Shown: positions 1-7,665 of the stretch, piece by piece
Layout of the letters: each line of letters opens with the position of its first letter
Position numbering within the stretch: the first letter of the stretch is position 1
NCBI RefSeq assembly: GCF_026017845.1
Contig: NZ_CP100416.1
Coordinates: 7,311,749 to 7,375,748 of the forward strand
Direction: 5' to 3'
Source: Amycolatopsis mediterranei
GTDB lineage: Bacteria; Actinomycetota; Actinomycetes; Mycobacteriales; Pseudonocardiaceae
Length of the DNA stretch: 64,000 bases
Position numbers and translations under genes: made by a program
The notes under the pieces: generated by a model
What the model was told of the DNA's origin: nothing
The model's database searches: none
What the model saw: the letters and a program-made list of their open reading frames with translations, nothing else

Positions 1-506
1 CGCGGGAGCACCTCGCTCAGATCGACCGCCGCGGCCAGCGACGTCAGGGCCGCGACGTCCGCGGACACCGGCGCGTCACTGCGCAACGCCGCCCGCACCT
101 CGTCACGCAACGCGGCCGCGGCAGCCGGCTCGCGGACCTCCGGACGGCGACGCGGGAACAGCCCCAGCACGCGGGACGTCCGCAGCGTGAGCACGCCGGC
201 CGCGTCCAGCTGGGCCTCCAGCGAGTGCAACGTCCCGCGCGCGCCGCGGCGCACCCAGGCGCGCCACTTCCGGTGCGGTTCGGCGGTGAGCTCGGCGAGC
301 AGGTCGTCGAGCACCAGGTGCCCGGTGCCGCCGGCGCCGGTCACCGCCGGACGGCCGCCGTCGTCGGCGACCTGGCCGCGCAGCACCAGGTCCGTCAGCG
401 CCGCCGCGCGGACCAGCAGCGCCACGCGCTCGCGATCCGGCAGCCGGTTGCGCGCGGTGTCGCACGCCAGCAGGTACGCCCGCGCGGGCAAAGACAGCTC
501 GGTCAT
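1..506 (-). CDS. GPP34-family (GOLPH3-like) protein, 3' end cut by window edge
   Basis: Reading leftward from the ATG at 506 gives an open frame to the window edge, 168 residues without a stop, starting MTELSLPARAYLLACD. The helical, Leu/Arg-rich start followed by LTDLVLRGQVADDGG is typical of the GPP34 (Golgi phosphoprotein 3-like) family. Eukaryotic members bind phosphoinositides. The many actinobacterial copies have no settled role and often sit near regulators. The C-terminal part lies outside the window. It is divergent from the histidine kinase at 677. The family call is reasonably sure; the function is unknown. Confidence 0.75.
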   Translation of the reverse strand, partial: MTELSLPARAYLLACDTARNRLPDRERVALLVRAAALTDLVLRGQVADDGGRPAVTGAGGTGHLVLDDLLAELTAEPHRKWRAWVRRGARGTLHSLEAQLDAAGVLTLRTSRVLGLFPRRRPEVREPAAAAALRDEVRAALRSDAPVSADVAALTSLAAAVDLSEVLP

Positions 507-620
507 CTCGGTTCCGTCCCTCGTCGTCGGGTCCCCAGTCCACCCGTTCCAGGGCGCCGGGGGGAACCGGACGACGGCGGTGCTCGCGGAGACGAACGTT
601 GCCGGAGCCCCCGGCCGGCT

Positions 621-634
621 GCAACTTTGGTTGC
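621..634. promoter_or_regulatory. small inverted repeat in divergent gap
   Basis: GCAAC-TTTG-GTTGC is a perfect 5-bp dyad lying 43 bp before the kinase start and 115 bp from the GPP34-like gene. Its place in a divergent promoter gap suits an operator, possibly for the neighbouring LuxR-type response regulator. It is short, so chance is possible. Confidence 0.3.
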
Positions 635-676
635 GCATCCGGGGCGGCGGCCCGGAACAGCGGTTACCGTGACCGC

Positions 677-1912
677 GTGACCACCGCCCGGCGGCCGCTG
701 TGGCCGAGCCGCTCCGACGCCTCCTGGCTGATCTTCGCGGCCCTCGCGTTCGCCGGGATGAACATCCTGTTTTTCGTCTTCGGCGACCGGACGACCGGCC
801 CGTGGGGCCCGGCGGCCGGGCTGGTCCTGCAGCTCGTCTGCGACTTCACGTTGGTGCTGCTGTTCCGGTTCCCCGGCCCGGTGTGCGCGTTCGTCACCGC
901 GGCGGCGTTCGCGATGCTCGCGTCCGACACCTTCGCGCCCGGCCTGCTGGTGCCGGTCCACCCGCTCGCCCTGTCGACCGTGCCGGCGATCACCCCGGTG
1001 ATCCTGTCCCAGGCGGCCCGGGTGCTGGACAAGCGGACCGTGCTGTGGGTGGCCGGTGTGCTGGCCGTGATCGCCGCGCGGCCGTGGACGCCGAGCTGGG
1101 CGACGACGCCGTTCGGCCTGCTGAACACCGCGCTGCCGGCGCTGGCCTCGCTGTACTTCGAAGCCCGCAAGCAGCTGCTGCAGTCGCTGCGCGACCGGGC
1201 CGAGCGCGCCGAGCGCGAGCAGCACCTGCTCGCCGAGCAGGCCCGGGCGGCGGAACGGCGGCGGCTCGCGGGCGAGATGCATGACGTCGTCACGCACCGG
1301 CTGAGCCTGATGGTGCTGCACGCCGGCGCGCTCGGGGTGACCTCGGCCGACCCGGCGGCGCGGACGGCGGCCGAGGACATCCGCCGGGAAGGCGCGCTGG
1401 CGCTGGACGAGCTGCGCGACCTCGTCGGCGTCCTGCGCAACGGCGCCGAGACCGGGCCGCGGACGCTCAGCCCGGACCAGCCCGTCGATCCGGCCCGGCT
1501 GGTCGAGGAGTCCCGCTCGGTCGGGGTGGCGACGGACCTCGTGGTGGACGGCGATCCGGCGCAGGTGTCGCCGACCGTCGCGCGCACCGCATACCGGCTC
1601 GTGCAGGAGGCGCTGACGAACGTGCGCAAGCACGCGCCCGGCGCGTCGGCGACGGTTTCGCTGCGCTACCACCCGGGCGGCGTGGACGTCTCGGTGGGCA
1701 ACACGGCGGCGGCGCGCCCGCCCGACCCGGCACTGGCGGGCAGCGGTTCCGGGGCCGGCCTGGCCGGGCTGCGGCAGCGCGTCGAACTGGTCGGCGGGCG
1801 CTTCGACGCCGCCCCGGCACCCGGCGGCGGGTTCCGGGTCGGTGCGATACTGCCCGCCTACGTCCCGACGGCGGAAGGCACGCACTGTGATCCCGGTGCT
1901 CGTGGTCGATGA
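677..1912 (+). CDS. sensor histidine kinase, HisKA_3/NarX-DesK class
   Basis: Start chosen at GTG 677, giving 411 residues; an upstream ATG at 599 would add 26 residues of poor composition. The N-terminal half has about five hydrophobic segments. A coiled region of AERAEREQHLLAEQ type then leads to the dimerisation/phosphorylation motif RRLAGEMHDVVTHRL with the phospho-acceptor His at about residue 202. The C-terminal HATPase has the N-box EALTNVRKHA and the G-box GAGLAGLRQRVELVGG. It overlaps the response regulator by 26 bp, so the two form a translationally coupled two-component system. The signal sensed is unknown. Confidence 0.92.
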   Translation: MTTARRPLWPSRSDASWLIFAALAFAGMNILFFVFGDRTTGPWGPAAGLVLQLVCDFTLVLLFRFPGPVCAFVTAAAFAMLASDTFAPGLLVPVHPLALSTVPAITPVILSQAARVLDKRTVLWVAGVLAVIAARPWTPSWATTPFGLLNTALPALASLYFEARKQLLQSLRDRAERAEREQHLLAEQARAAERRRLAGEMHDVVTHRLSLMVLHAGALGVTSADPAARTAAEDIRREGALALDELRDLVGVLRNGAETGPRTLSPDQPVDPARLVEESRSVGVATDLVVDGDPAQVSPTVARTAYRLVQEALTNVRKHAPGASATVSLRYHPGGVDVSVGNTAAARPPDPALAGSGSGAGLAGLRQRVELVGGRFDAAPAPGGGFRVGAILPAYVPTAEGTHCDPGARGR

Positions 1913-2537
1913 CGAGCCGATGGTGTGCGCGCACCTGCGCACGATCCTGGGTTCGGCGGACGACATCGAGGTCGTCGCCCAGGCCGCCGACGGCGCCGAA
2001 GCCGTCGAGGCCGTGGTCCGGCACCGGCCGCGCGTGGTCCTGATGGACCTGCGGATGCCGGGCGTGGACGGGCTGACGGCGATCGCCCGCATCGCGGCGC
2101 TGCCCGACCCGCCGGCGGTGGTCGCCCTGACGACGTTCGACGCGGACACCTACGTGATCCGGGCGCTGCGCGCGGGCGCGGCGGGCTTCCTGGTGAAGTC
2201 GACACCTCCGGAGGACCTGATCGGCCTGGTGCGGGTGGCGGCGGACGGCCACACGGTGCTCTCGCCGTCGGCCGCGCGGCGGCTGGTGGCGCTGTCTTCG
2301 GACAGCCGCGAGCGCGGCGAAGACGCCCGACGGCGGACGGCGGGTCTCACCGAACGCGAGCGGGACGTACTGGCCTGCCTCGGTTCCGGACTGTCCAATG
2401 CGGACATCGCGGCCCGGCTGCACCTGGCCGAGGCGACCGTGAAGAGCTACGTGTCGCGGATGCTGGTGAAGCTGGACTGCGCGAACCGGACCCAGGCCGG
2501 ATTGCTGGCGCACGAAGCGGGTTTGGTGGCCCGCTAG
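1887..2537 (+). CDS. NarL/LuxR-family response regulator
   Basis: 216 residues from GTG 1887, which begins inside the kinase gene. The receiver domain starts VIPVLVVDDEP, with the phospho-acceptor Asp at about residue 54 (VVLMDLRMPG) and the switch Lys in AAGFLVKSTPPEDL. The C-terminal LuxR-type HTH is clear: LTERERDVLACLGSGLSNADIA, then VKSYVSRMLVKL. It is the partner of the kinase at 677. Its stop overlaps the convergent M50 gene by 4 bp. Targets are not visible, though the dyad at 621 is a candidate for autoregulation. Confidence 0.93.
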   Translation: MIPVLVVDDEPMVCAHLRTILGSADDIEVVAQAADGAEAVEAVVRHRPRVVLMDLRMPGVDGLTAIARIAALPDPPAVVALTTFDADTYVIRALRAGAAGFLVKSTPPEDLIGLVRVAADGHTVLSPSAARRLVALSSDSRERGEDARRRTAGLTERERDVLACLGSGLSNADIAARLHLAEATVKSYVSRMLVKLDCANRTQAGLLAHEAGLVAR

Positions 2538-3241
2538 GGAAACAGCAGCGGCGCGGCGTGCCAGATCGCCCATCCGTTGAGCAGGAACCACCCGCCGATC
2601 CACAGGGGCGACGGCATCTTGGTGCGCTTGGCCAGCGCGGCGGCGTCGTCCTTCTGGGTCTTGTACCCGTTCTGCTTGCGGTTGACGACCAGGATCCGCA
2701 CGCCGTCGAGCTCGCTGGTCAGCAGCAGCCAGGCTTCGGTGTACGCGATGGCGGTGCGCAGCCAGCCCGGGGCGTAGCTCAGGGCCGAGTACACGACCGC
2801 CCCCACCAAGACGATCAGGACGACGGTGAGCAGGTCCCGGGCGAACAGCAGCAGGAACGCCAACGCGGCGAGGGTCAGGACGAGCACGGCCTGGACGTGC
2901 CCACTGTGCAGCAGGACGGCCGCCCCCAGCCCGGCCAGCGGCGGCATCGCGTACCCGGCGGCACCGGCCAGCACGGCGCCGAGCCCCGAGTCGTGCTTGC
3001 CTTCGACGTGGCCGGAGCCCGCGCTGGTGATGGCGACGCGGGCGACGTCACCGCCGGTCAGCAGGATCACCAGCGCGTGGCCGCCTTCGTGGAACAGGGT
3101 GCCCAGGACGTTGGCGTTGCGCAGGAGACTCCGCCGGCCGCTGGGCGGCGTGACGACCGAGGTCAGCGACACCGCGAAGGCGAACAGCGCGGTGACGGCC
3201 ACGACTCCCCAGCCCGGCGCGGGCACGGTCTCGTTGAGCAT
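2534..3241 (-). CDS. M50-type (site-2-protease-like) membrane metallopeptidase
   Basis: 235 residues from ATG 3241. An N-terminal membrane helix is followed by LFHEGGHALVILLTGG, where H51-E52-x-x-H55 is the zinc HExxH motif embedded in a hydrophobic stretch, as in family M50. Several more membrane segments follow (roughly 88-165 and 213-233). Bacterial M50B-like proteins of this size are common in actinobacteria, mostly without known substrates. The second zinc ligand (usually an NPDG-type motif) is not obvious, so proteolytic activity is inferred from HExxH alone. Same strand as the HxlR gene upstream, with a 75-bp gap. Confidence 0.8.
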   Translation of the reverse strand: MLNETVPAPGWGVVAVTALFAFAVSLTSVVTPPSGRRSLLRNANVLGTLFHEGGHALVILLTGGDVARVAITSAGSGHVEGKHDSGLGAVLAGAAGYAMPPLAGLGAAVLLHSGHVQAVLVLTLAALAFLLLFARDLLTVVLIVLVGAVVYSALSYAPGWLRTAIAYTEAWLLLTSELDGVRILVVNRKQNGYKTQKDDAAALAKRTKMPSPLWIGGWFLLNGWAIWHAAPLLFP

Positions 3242-3316
3242 CGCGACAGTGTCGCCGCGGACGGGACGGCTGAACCCGGATCGATCCGGATTGTCCAGGA
3301 GCTGTCCAGTGGCACG

Positions 3317-3688
3317 CTACGCGGACGCGGGTGTGTGCTCCGCGTCGTAGGCGTCGCGGGCCTCCTGGACCGAGGACATGTGCCGCCGGGCCCAGCGGTC
3401 GAGCACGTCCAGCGGCTCGGACAGGTTGCGCCCCAGTGCCGTCAGTTCGTATTCGACCTTCGGCGGGATCGTCGGGTACGCCGTGCGGGTGAGGATGCCG
3501 TCGCGGACCAGGCTGCGCAGGGTCTGCGTCAGCACCTTCTGGGAGATCCCGTCCACCCGGCGGCCGATTTCGGTGAACCGCAGCGGGCCGCCGGAGAGGG
3601 CGCCGACGATCAGCACCGTCCACTGGTCGCCGATGCGGTCGAGCAGCTGGCGGGTCGGGCAGTTGCGGTCGTACGGATCGGGCTCCAC
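3317..3688 (-). CDS. HxlR-family winged-helix transcriptional regulator
   Basis: 123 residues from GTG 3688, placed by a strong GAGGAGG seven bases upstream. The sequence shows the HxlR hallmarks: NCPTRQLLDRIGDQWTVLI near the N-terminus (the conserved Cys and the GDKW-like GDQW), then LRFTEIGRRVDGISQKVLTQ and LVRDGILTRTAYPTIPPKVEY. This is a DNA-binding dimer, with the Cys often redox- or aldehyde-responsive in the family. Its target is not evident. It sits 40 bp from the end of the SRPBCC gene on the same strand and may be cotranscribed with it. Confidence 0.9.
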   Translation of the reverse strand: MEPDPYDRNCPTRQLLDRIGDQWTVLIVGALSGGPLRFTEIGRRVDGISQKVLTQTLRSLVRDGILTRTAYPTIPPKVEYELTALGRNLSEPLDVLDRWARRHMSSVQEARDAYDAEHTPASA

Positions 3689-3728
3689 GGCGCGCCTCCT
3701 CACTCTCCCGGGGAGAGTAACGCGCCGA

Positions 3729-4151
3729 TCAGGCGGTGGCGGCCAGTCCGGCGGCCACCCGCTTGACGAAGGAGCCGAGGAACCACCGGTAGAACCAGCC
3801 CGTGCCGGGGATCTTCGGCGTGAACGTCGAGTGCCAGTGGATGTCGGTGCCGCCGTCGCGGGGCGAGAGGTCGACGTAGGCCACGTAGTCCCGCAGCGGC
3901 AAGCCGTGCTCCAGCGCGTAGCCGAACCGGCGGCCGGGCTCGAGCGCGACGATCCTTTCGTACGAGCGGACGCCGTTGGTCTTGAACAGCCGGACCGCGC
4001 CCAGGCCTTCGGGCTCGTCCTCCCCCTCCCGGACCAGCTCGAACGACCCCAGTGGCGACCACGCCGGCCAGCTCTTGCCGTCCCGGAGCAGGGCGTAGAC
4101 GGCGTCAGCCGGAGCGGTTGTCCGGACGTGCACCGAAATGCGTTGTACCAT
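3729..4151 (-). CDS. SRPBCC (START-like) family protein
   Basis: 140 residues from ATG 4151 (MVQRISVHVRTTAPADAVYALL). It has the typical START/Bet v1 layout: a first strand, then DAVYALLRDGKSWPAWSPLGSFEL, and a C-terminal helix FYRWFLGSFVKRVAAGLAA. These proteins bind hydrophobic ligands or act as polyketide cyclase-like proteins; the ligand here is unknown. Its start codon lies inside the first of two GTACCA-N2-TGGTAC palindromes shared with the divergent TetR gene, so it is probably the main target of that repressor. Confidence 0.85.
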   Translation of the reverse strand: MVQRISVHVRTTAPADAVYALLRDGKSWPAWSPLGSFELVREGEDEPEGLGAVRLFKTNGVRSYERIVALEPGRRFGYALEHGLPLRDYVAYVDLSPRDGGTDIHWHSTFTPKIPGTGWFYRWFLGSFVKRVAAGLAATA

Positions 4152-4174
4152 TTGGTACGTGTACCATCTGGTAC
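4145..4174. promoter_or_regulatory. two tandem 14-bp palindromes, probable TetR operator
   Basis: GTACCATTTGGTAC (4145-4158) and GTACCATCTGGTAC (4161-4174) are perfect GTACCA/TGGTAC dyads with centres 16 bp apart, filling the whole gap between two divergent starts. The left one covers the SRPBCC ATG and the right one abuts the TetR ATG. The arrangement fits two repressor dimers bound about 1.5 helical turns apart. It would block both genes at their 5' ends. Confidence 0.8.
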
Positions 4175-4705
4175 ATGATCGACGCAAGCCCGCGCGCCAA
4201 GCTGCTCTCCGCGGCGATCGACCACATCGCCCACCACGGCGGGGCCGACCGGAGCCTGCGGGCGCTGGCCGCGGACCTCGGCACCAGCCACCGCATGCTG
4301 ATCTACCACTTCGGCTCGAAGGAAGGGCTGCTCACGGCGGTGGCGCGGGAGGTCGAGGCCCGGCAGCGCGCCGCGCTCGCGGGCCTCGACCCAGCGCAGT
4401 TCTGGCGCCGGCTGACCGACGACGACCTGCGGGCCAACGAAAAGCTGTTCTTCCAGCTCTACGGCCAGGCGCTCGGCGGCACCCCGGGCACGGCGGAGTT
4501 CCTCGATGGCGTGATCGAAGACTGGCTCGGCCCCATCGAAGCCCGGCTCGCCCAGCTCGGCGTCCCGGCGGCCGACCGGCCCGCCCACGCCCGCCTCGGG
4601 CTCGCCGTCGCCCGCGGGCTGCTGCTCGACCTCGTCACCACCGGCGACCGCGGCGCGGTCGACGCCGCCATGGAGAAGTTCCTGGCGATGTACGAAAACC
4701 CGTGA
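4175..4705 (+). CDS. TetR-family transcriptional repressor
   Basis: 176 residues from ATG 4175 (MIDASPRAKLLSAAIDHIAHH). The HTH is SLRALAADLGTSHRMLIYHFGSKEGL, the standard TetR pattern with YHF-x-SK. The ATG directly follows a palindrome and no Shine-Dalgarno is visible, so a leaderless transcript is likely. It is divergent from the SRPBCC gene and 12 bp before the secreted hydrolase gene, with which it may be cotranscribed. The C-terminal ligand domain gives no hint of the inducer. Confidence 0.92.
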   Translation: MIDASPRAKLLSAAIDHIAHHGGADRSLRALAADLGTSHRMLIYHFGSKEGLLTAVAREVEARQRAALAGLDPAQFWRRLTDDDLRANEKLFFQLYGQALGGTPGTAEFLDGVIEDWLGPIEARLAQLGVPAADRPAHARLGLAVARGLLLDLVTTGDRGAVDAAMEKFLAMYENP

Positions 4706-4717
4706 TCTCCTGGCTCG

Positions 4718-6262
4718 ATGCGACTGGTACTGGGGTTCTTGGCCGCGCTGCTCACGACGGCGGGGCTCGCGCCCGTGACTTCCGCCGCACCGCTGGAAAG
4801 CCGGCCGGTCTATTCCTACGCGGACGCGATCCGCGAGACGGCGTGGGTGGAGACCGGCACCGACCACGACCATGACGGCAAGCTCGACCGCGTCGCCGCC
4901 GACGTCATCCGGCCCGACGCGCCCGTGCGCGTCCCCGCGATCCTCGACGTCAGCCCGTACTACGCGTGCTGCGGCCGCGGCAACGAACAGCAGAAGAAGA
5001 CGTACGCGCCGGACGGCACCCCGGCGCAGTTCCCGCTGTTCTACGACAACTACTTCGTGCCGCGCGGGTACGCGGTCGTGCTGGCCGACGTCGGCGGGAC
5101 GAACCGGTCGTCCGGCTGCTTCGAGCCGATCGAAGGGGTCGCGGACAACTACGCCCAGGTCATCGCGAACGGCGCACCCCTGGCCACGCCGGAGAACACC
5201 AGTTCGGCCTTCACCTACAACGAGCGGGCCGCCGAGCTGTGCAAACCGTTCGAGGCGGACCTCAAGACGCGTGCGGGCACGAACGGCGACTACAACGCCT
5301 ACTGGCAGAGCGTGAACCACGTCCCGCGTGCCGGACAGGTGAGCGCGCTCGTCGCCCAGGGCTTCGGAGACTGGATCGTGGCGCCGAACCAGTTCGCCCG
5401 CTACTGGGACGCGCTGGGCCGGGCCGGCGTGCCGCGGAAGGCGTGGCTGAGCCAGGCCGGGCACACCGACCCCTTCGACCTGCAGCGGGCGCAGTGGGTC
5501 GAGACGCTGCACCGCTGGTTCGACCGCTGGCTGCTCGGCCTGCACAACGGCGTCGAGCGCGAGCCCGCCGTGCACCTCGAAACCGCGCCGGACCGGTGGA
5601 CCGACGTCCGGAGCTGGCCGCCCGCGACGTCGCCGGTCACCTTCCGGCCGTCGGCCGACGGCACCCTGGGCCGGCGCGGGTCGGGCACGGTGAGCGTCGC
5701 CGACGACCCGGCCGTCACCCGCGAGGAGTGGACGGCCCGGTTCACCGCTGCTCCCCTGCCCGCGCCGGTGCGGATCGCCGGGTCGCCCGCGGTGACGATC
5801 ACGGCGTCGTCGGACAAGACGGCCGCCCGGCTCGGCGTCGCGCTCGTCGACTACGGCCCGGCGGAGGCGCGCAACACCGCGACGTACGGCAGCGGGGTCG
5901 AGAATCTGGCCACGCGGTCGTGCTGGGGCGCCGGCACCGACGCCGACAGTGCGTACTTCCTCGACACGGCTGCCGATGTCGTCTCCGTCGACCACCGGAT
6001 CGTCGCCGCCGGCTGGGCGGACCTCGGGCACCACGCGTCGCTGTGGCACGGCGAACCGCTCGTCCCGGGCCGGGCGTACTCCATGACCTTCACCCTCACC
6101 GCGCTCGACCACGTCGTCCCGGCCGGTCACCGGCTCGGGCTGGTCCTCGGCGGCACCGACGGGCTGCTGTTCGACCCGGCGCTGCCGCGTCTGGGCGACA
6201 CGGTGACGTTCGACCTCGCGCGGACGTCGGTCACCGTCGGCTTTACAAAGCCCGAACAGTAG
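4718..6262 (+). CDS. secreted CocE/NonD / X-Pro dipeptidyl-peptidase-like protein, apparently lacking the catalytic Ser segment
   Basis: 514 residues. A clear signal peptide (about 1-24, ending VTSA) precedes the S15-type N-terminal region (AILDVSPYYACCG, VLADVGGTNRSSGCFEP). The catalytic Asp is about residue 218 (QGFGDWIVAPNQ) and the His about 249 (QAGHTDPFD), followed by the C-terminal jelly-roll domain (from about 300). The nucleophile elbow expected between the N-terminal part and ANGAP (family form GxSYxG) is absent: GVAD runs straight into NYAQVIANGAP at about residue 141. The protein is also shorter than the usual 600 or more residues. The simplest reading is an in-frame loss of 60-70 residues. 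It is either inactive or a product with a non-hydrolytic role. Confidence 0.8.
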   Translation: MRLVLGFLAALLTTAGLAPVTSAAPLESRPVYSYADAIRETAWVETGTDHDHDGKLDRVAADVIRPDAPVRVPAILDVSPYYACCGRGNEQQKKTYAPDGTPAQFPLFYDNYFVPRGYAVVLADVGGTNRSSGCFEPIEGVADNYAQVIANGAPLATPENTSSAFTYNERAAELCKPFEADLKTRAGTNGDYNAYWQSVNHVPRAGQVSALVAQGFGDWIVAPNQFARYWDALGRAGVPRKAWLSQAGHTDPFDLQRAQWVETLHRWFDRWLLGLHNGVEREPAVHLETAPDRWTDVRSWPPATSPVTFRPSADGTLGRRGSGTVSVADDPAVTREEWTARFTAAPLPAPVRIAGSPAVTITASSDKTAARLGVALVDYGPAEARNTATYGSGVENLATRSCWGAGTDADSAYFLDTAADVVSVDHRIVAAGWADLGHHASLWHGEPLVPGRAYSMTFTLTALDHVVPAGHRLGLVLGGTDGLLFDPALPRLGDTVTFDLARTSVTVGFTKPEQ

Positions 6263-6331
6263 GCGCACGCCCTCCGAACACCGTCCGGCCAAAGTTCTCC
6301 TCGTACCCCCGAACGGATACGAGGAGAGACG

Positions 6332-6736
6332 ATGCGAGGAACCACCTGGACGCGGCTGGCGCTGGCGGGCGGCGCGAGCGCGGCCTGCCTGCTGGTCGCG
6401 GCGCCGCTGGCCTCGGCCCAGACGACGTCGCCGGCGCCGGTCGCGCCGATCACGCTCAGCCCCGAGGAGTCGCAGCAGGTCTGCGGCGACTGGGTGCCCA
6501 AGCTGCAGAAGAAGGCCGACAACCTGCAGAAGCGGATCAACGGCGGCCCCGAGGTCGCCGGTTCGGTCGCCAACCTCAAGGCGCGGGCCCAGGACCAGCG
6601 CGCCGCCGGGCACGAGGACCGCGCGAAGAAGCTCGACGACCGCGCCACCAAGCGCCAGGGCAAGCTCGGCGAGCTGAACACGGCCAAGCAGAAGCTCGAC
6701 GCGTTCGCGTCCGCGCACTGCAAGCCGGCCAAGTGA
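6332..6736 (+). CDS. small secreted helical protein, unknown function
   Basis: 134 residues. A signal peptide (about 1-29, ending LASA) is followed by a Lys/Gln-rich helical region from residue 50 (KLQKKADNLQKRI, AKKLDDRATKRQGKL) that looks like a coiled coil. Two cysteines, one near the start (QQVCGDW) and one near the end (SAHCKPAK), could form a disulfide. GAGGAGA lies seven bases before the ATG. It overlaps the next small lipoprotein-like gene by 4 bp (GTGA). I do not recognise a family. Confidence 0.75.
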   Translation: MRGTTWTRLALAGGASAACLLVAAPLASAQTTSPAPVAPITLSPEESQQVCGDWVPKLQKKADNLQKRINGGPEVAGSVANLKARAQDQRAAGHEDRAKKLDDRATKRQGKLGELNTAKQKLDAFASAHCKPAK

Positions 6737-6933
6737 GGGGCGCGAGGGTCGCGGCGGCGGTCGGGGCCGCCGCGGTCATCGCGCTCGGCTGCTCGGCGTG
6801 CCGCGACAACCTGATGGGTTCGCCCTCCGGGGACGCGCCCGCGCCGTCGTCGGTGTCGTCGTCGGAGCTGAGCGGGATCGAGTCGACACTGAACGGCATC
6901 GAGTCGGACATGAACAGCGATGGCTCGCCCTGA
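6733..6933 (+). CDS. small putative lipoprotein
   Basis: 66 residues from GTG 6733, overlapping the preceding stop codon. An N-terminal Arg and a hydrophobic stretch (VAAAVGAAAVIALGC) end in a lipobox-like ALGC, followed by a Ser-rich low-complexity tail. This fits a lipid-anchored exported peptide. The tight coupling to the coiled-coil secreted protein and the position 45 bp before a two-component system suggest an envelope-linked unit. Function unknown; the lipobox is not ideal (Ala at -3). Confidence 0.55.
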   Translation: MRGARVAAAVGAAAVIALGCSACRDNLMGSPSGDAPAPSSVSSSELSGIESTLNGIESDMNSDGSP

Positions 6934-6978
6934 CCGGCTAGCGTCTCCCCTCTGAACACGGCGGAGACGGGAGCAGGC

Positions 6979-7665
6979 ATGGGGTCACCGGGGCGCGGTC
7001 TCGTCCTCGTGGTCGAGGACGAGGCCGCGATCGCCGAGCTGGCGGCGCTCTACCTCAAGCGTGACGGCTTCGGTGTGCACGTCGAGGCCGACGGCGGCCG
7101 GGCCCTGGACGCCGTCCGGCGCCTCAAGCCGGTGGCGATCGTGCTCGACATCGGACTGTCCGGAATGGACGGCATCGAGATCTGCAAGGCGTTGCGCGCG
7201 GCCGGGGACTGGACGCCGGTGCTGTTCGTCACCGCCCGCGACGACGAGCTCGACCGGCTGCTGGGCCTGGAGATCGGCGCGGACGACTACCTCACCAAGC
7301 CGTTCAGCCCGCGCGAGCTGGCGGCTCGGGTCCGGACGGTGCTGCGCCGGGCCGCCGGGGTGGCGCCGGCCGCGGAGACGTTCGCCGTGGGCGGCGCGCG
7401 CGTCGACGTGCTTTCCCGGCGGGCGTGGGCGGGTGACGCCGAGATAGTGCTGACGTCCACGGAGTTCGACCTCCTCACGCACCTGCTCCGGCACCCGGGG
7501 CAGGTGCTTTCGCGCGACCAGCTGCTGAGTGCCGTGTGGGGCTACGCCGCGGCGGCGGGCACGCGCACGGTGGACGTCCACGTGGCTCAGCTGCGCGCGA
7601 AACTCGGCGCGTCGAGTCCGATTCGGACGGTGCGGGGCATCGGGTACGCGGCGGATCCGTCGTGA
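6979..7665 (+). CDS. OmpR/PhoB-family response regulator
   Basis: 228 residues. The receiver has the acidic pocket VVEDE, the phospho-acceptor Asp at about residue 57 (AIVLDIGLSGMDG) and the Lys in DDYLTKPFSPREL. The C-terminal winged helix is typical: ILTSTEFDLLTHLLRHPGQVLSR-type text, then TRTVDVHVAQLRAKLG and the wing IRTVRGIGYA. It overlaps the kinase start by 4 bp (GTGA), a classic coupled pair. Confidence 0.95.
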   Translation: MGSPGRGLVLVVEDEAAIAELAALYLKRDGFGVHVEADGGRALDAVRRLKPVAIVLDIGLSGMDGIEICKALRAAGDWTPVLFVTARDDELDRLLGLEIGADDYLTKPFSPRELAARVRTVLRRAAGVAPAAETFAVGGARVDVLSRRAWAGDAEIVLTSTEFDLLTHLLRHPGQVLSRDQLLSAVWGYAAAAGTRTVDVHVAQLRAKLGASSPIRTVRGIGYAADPS

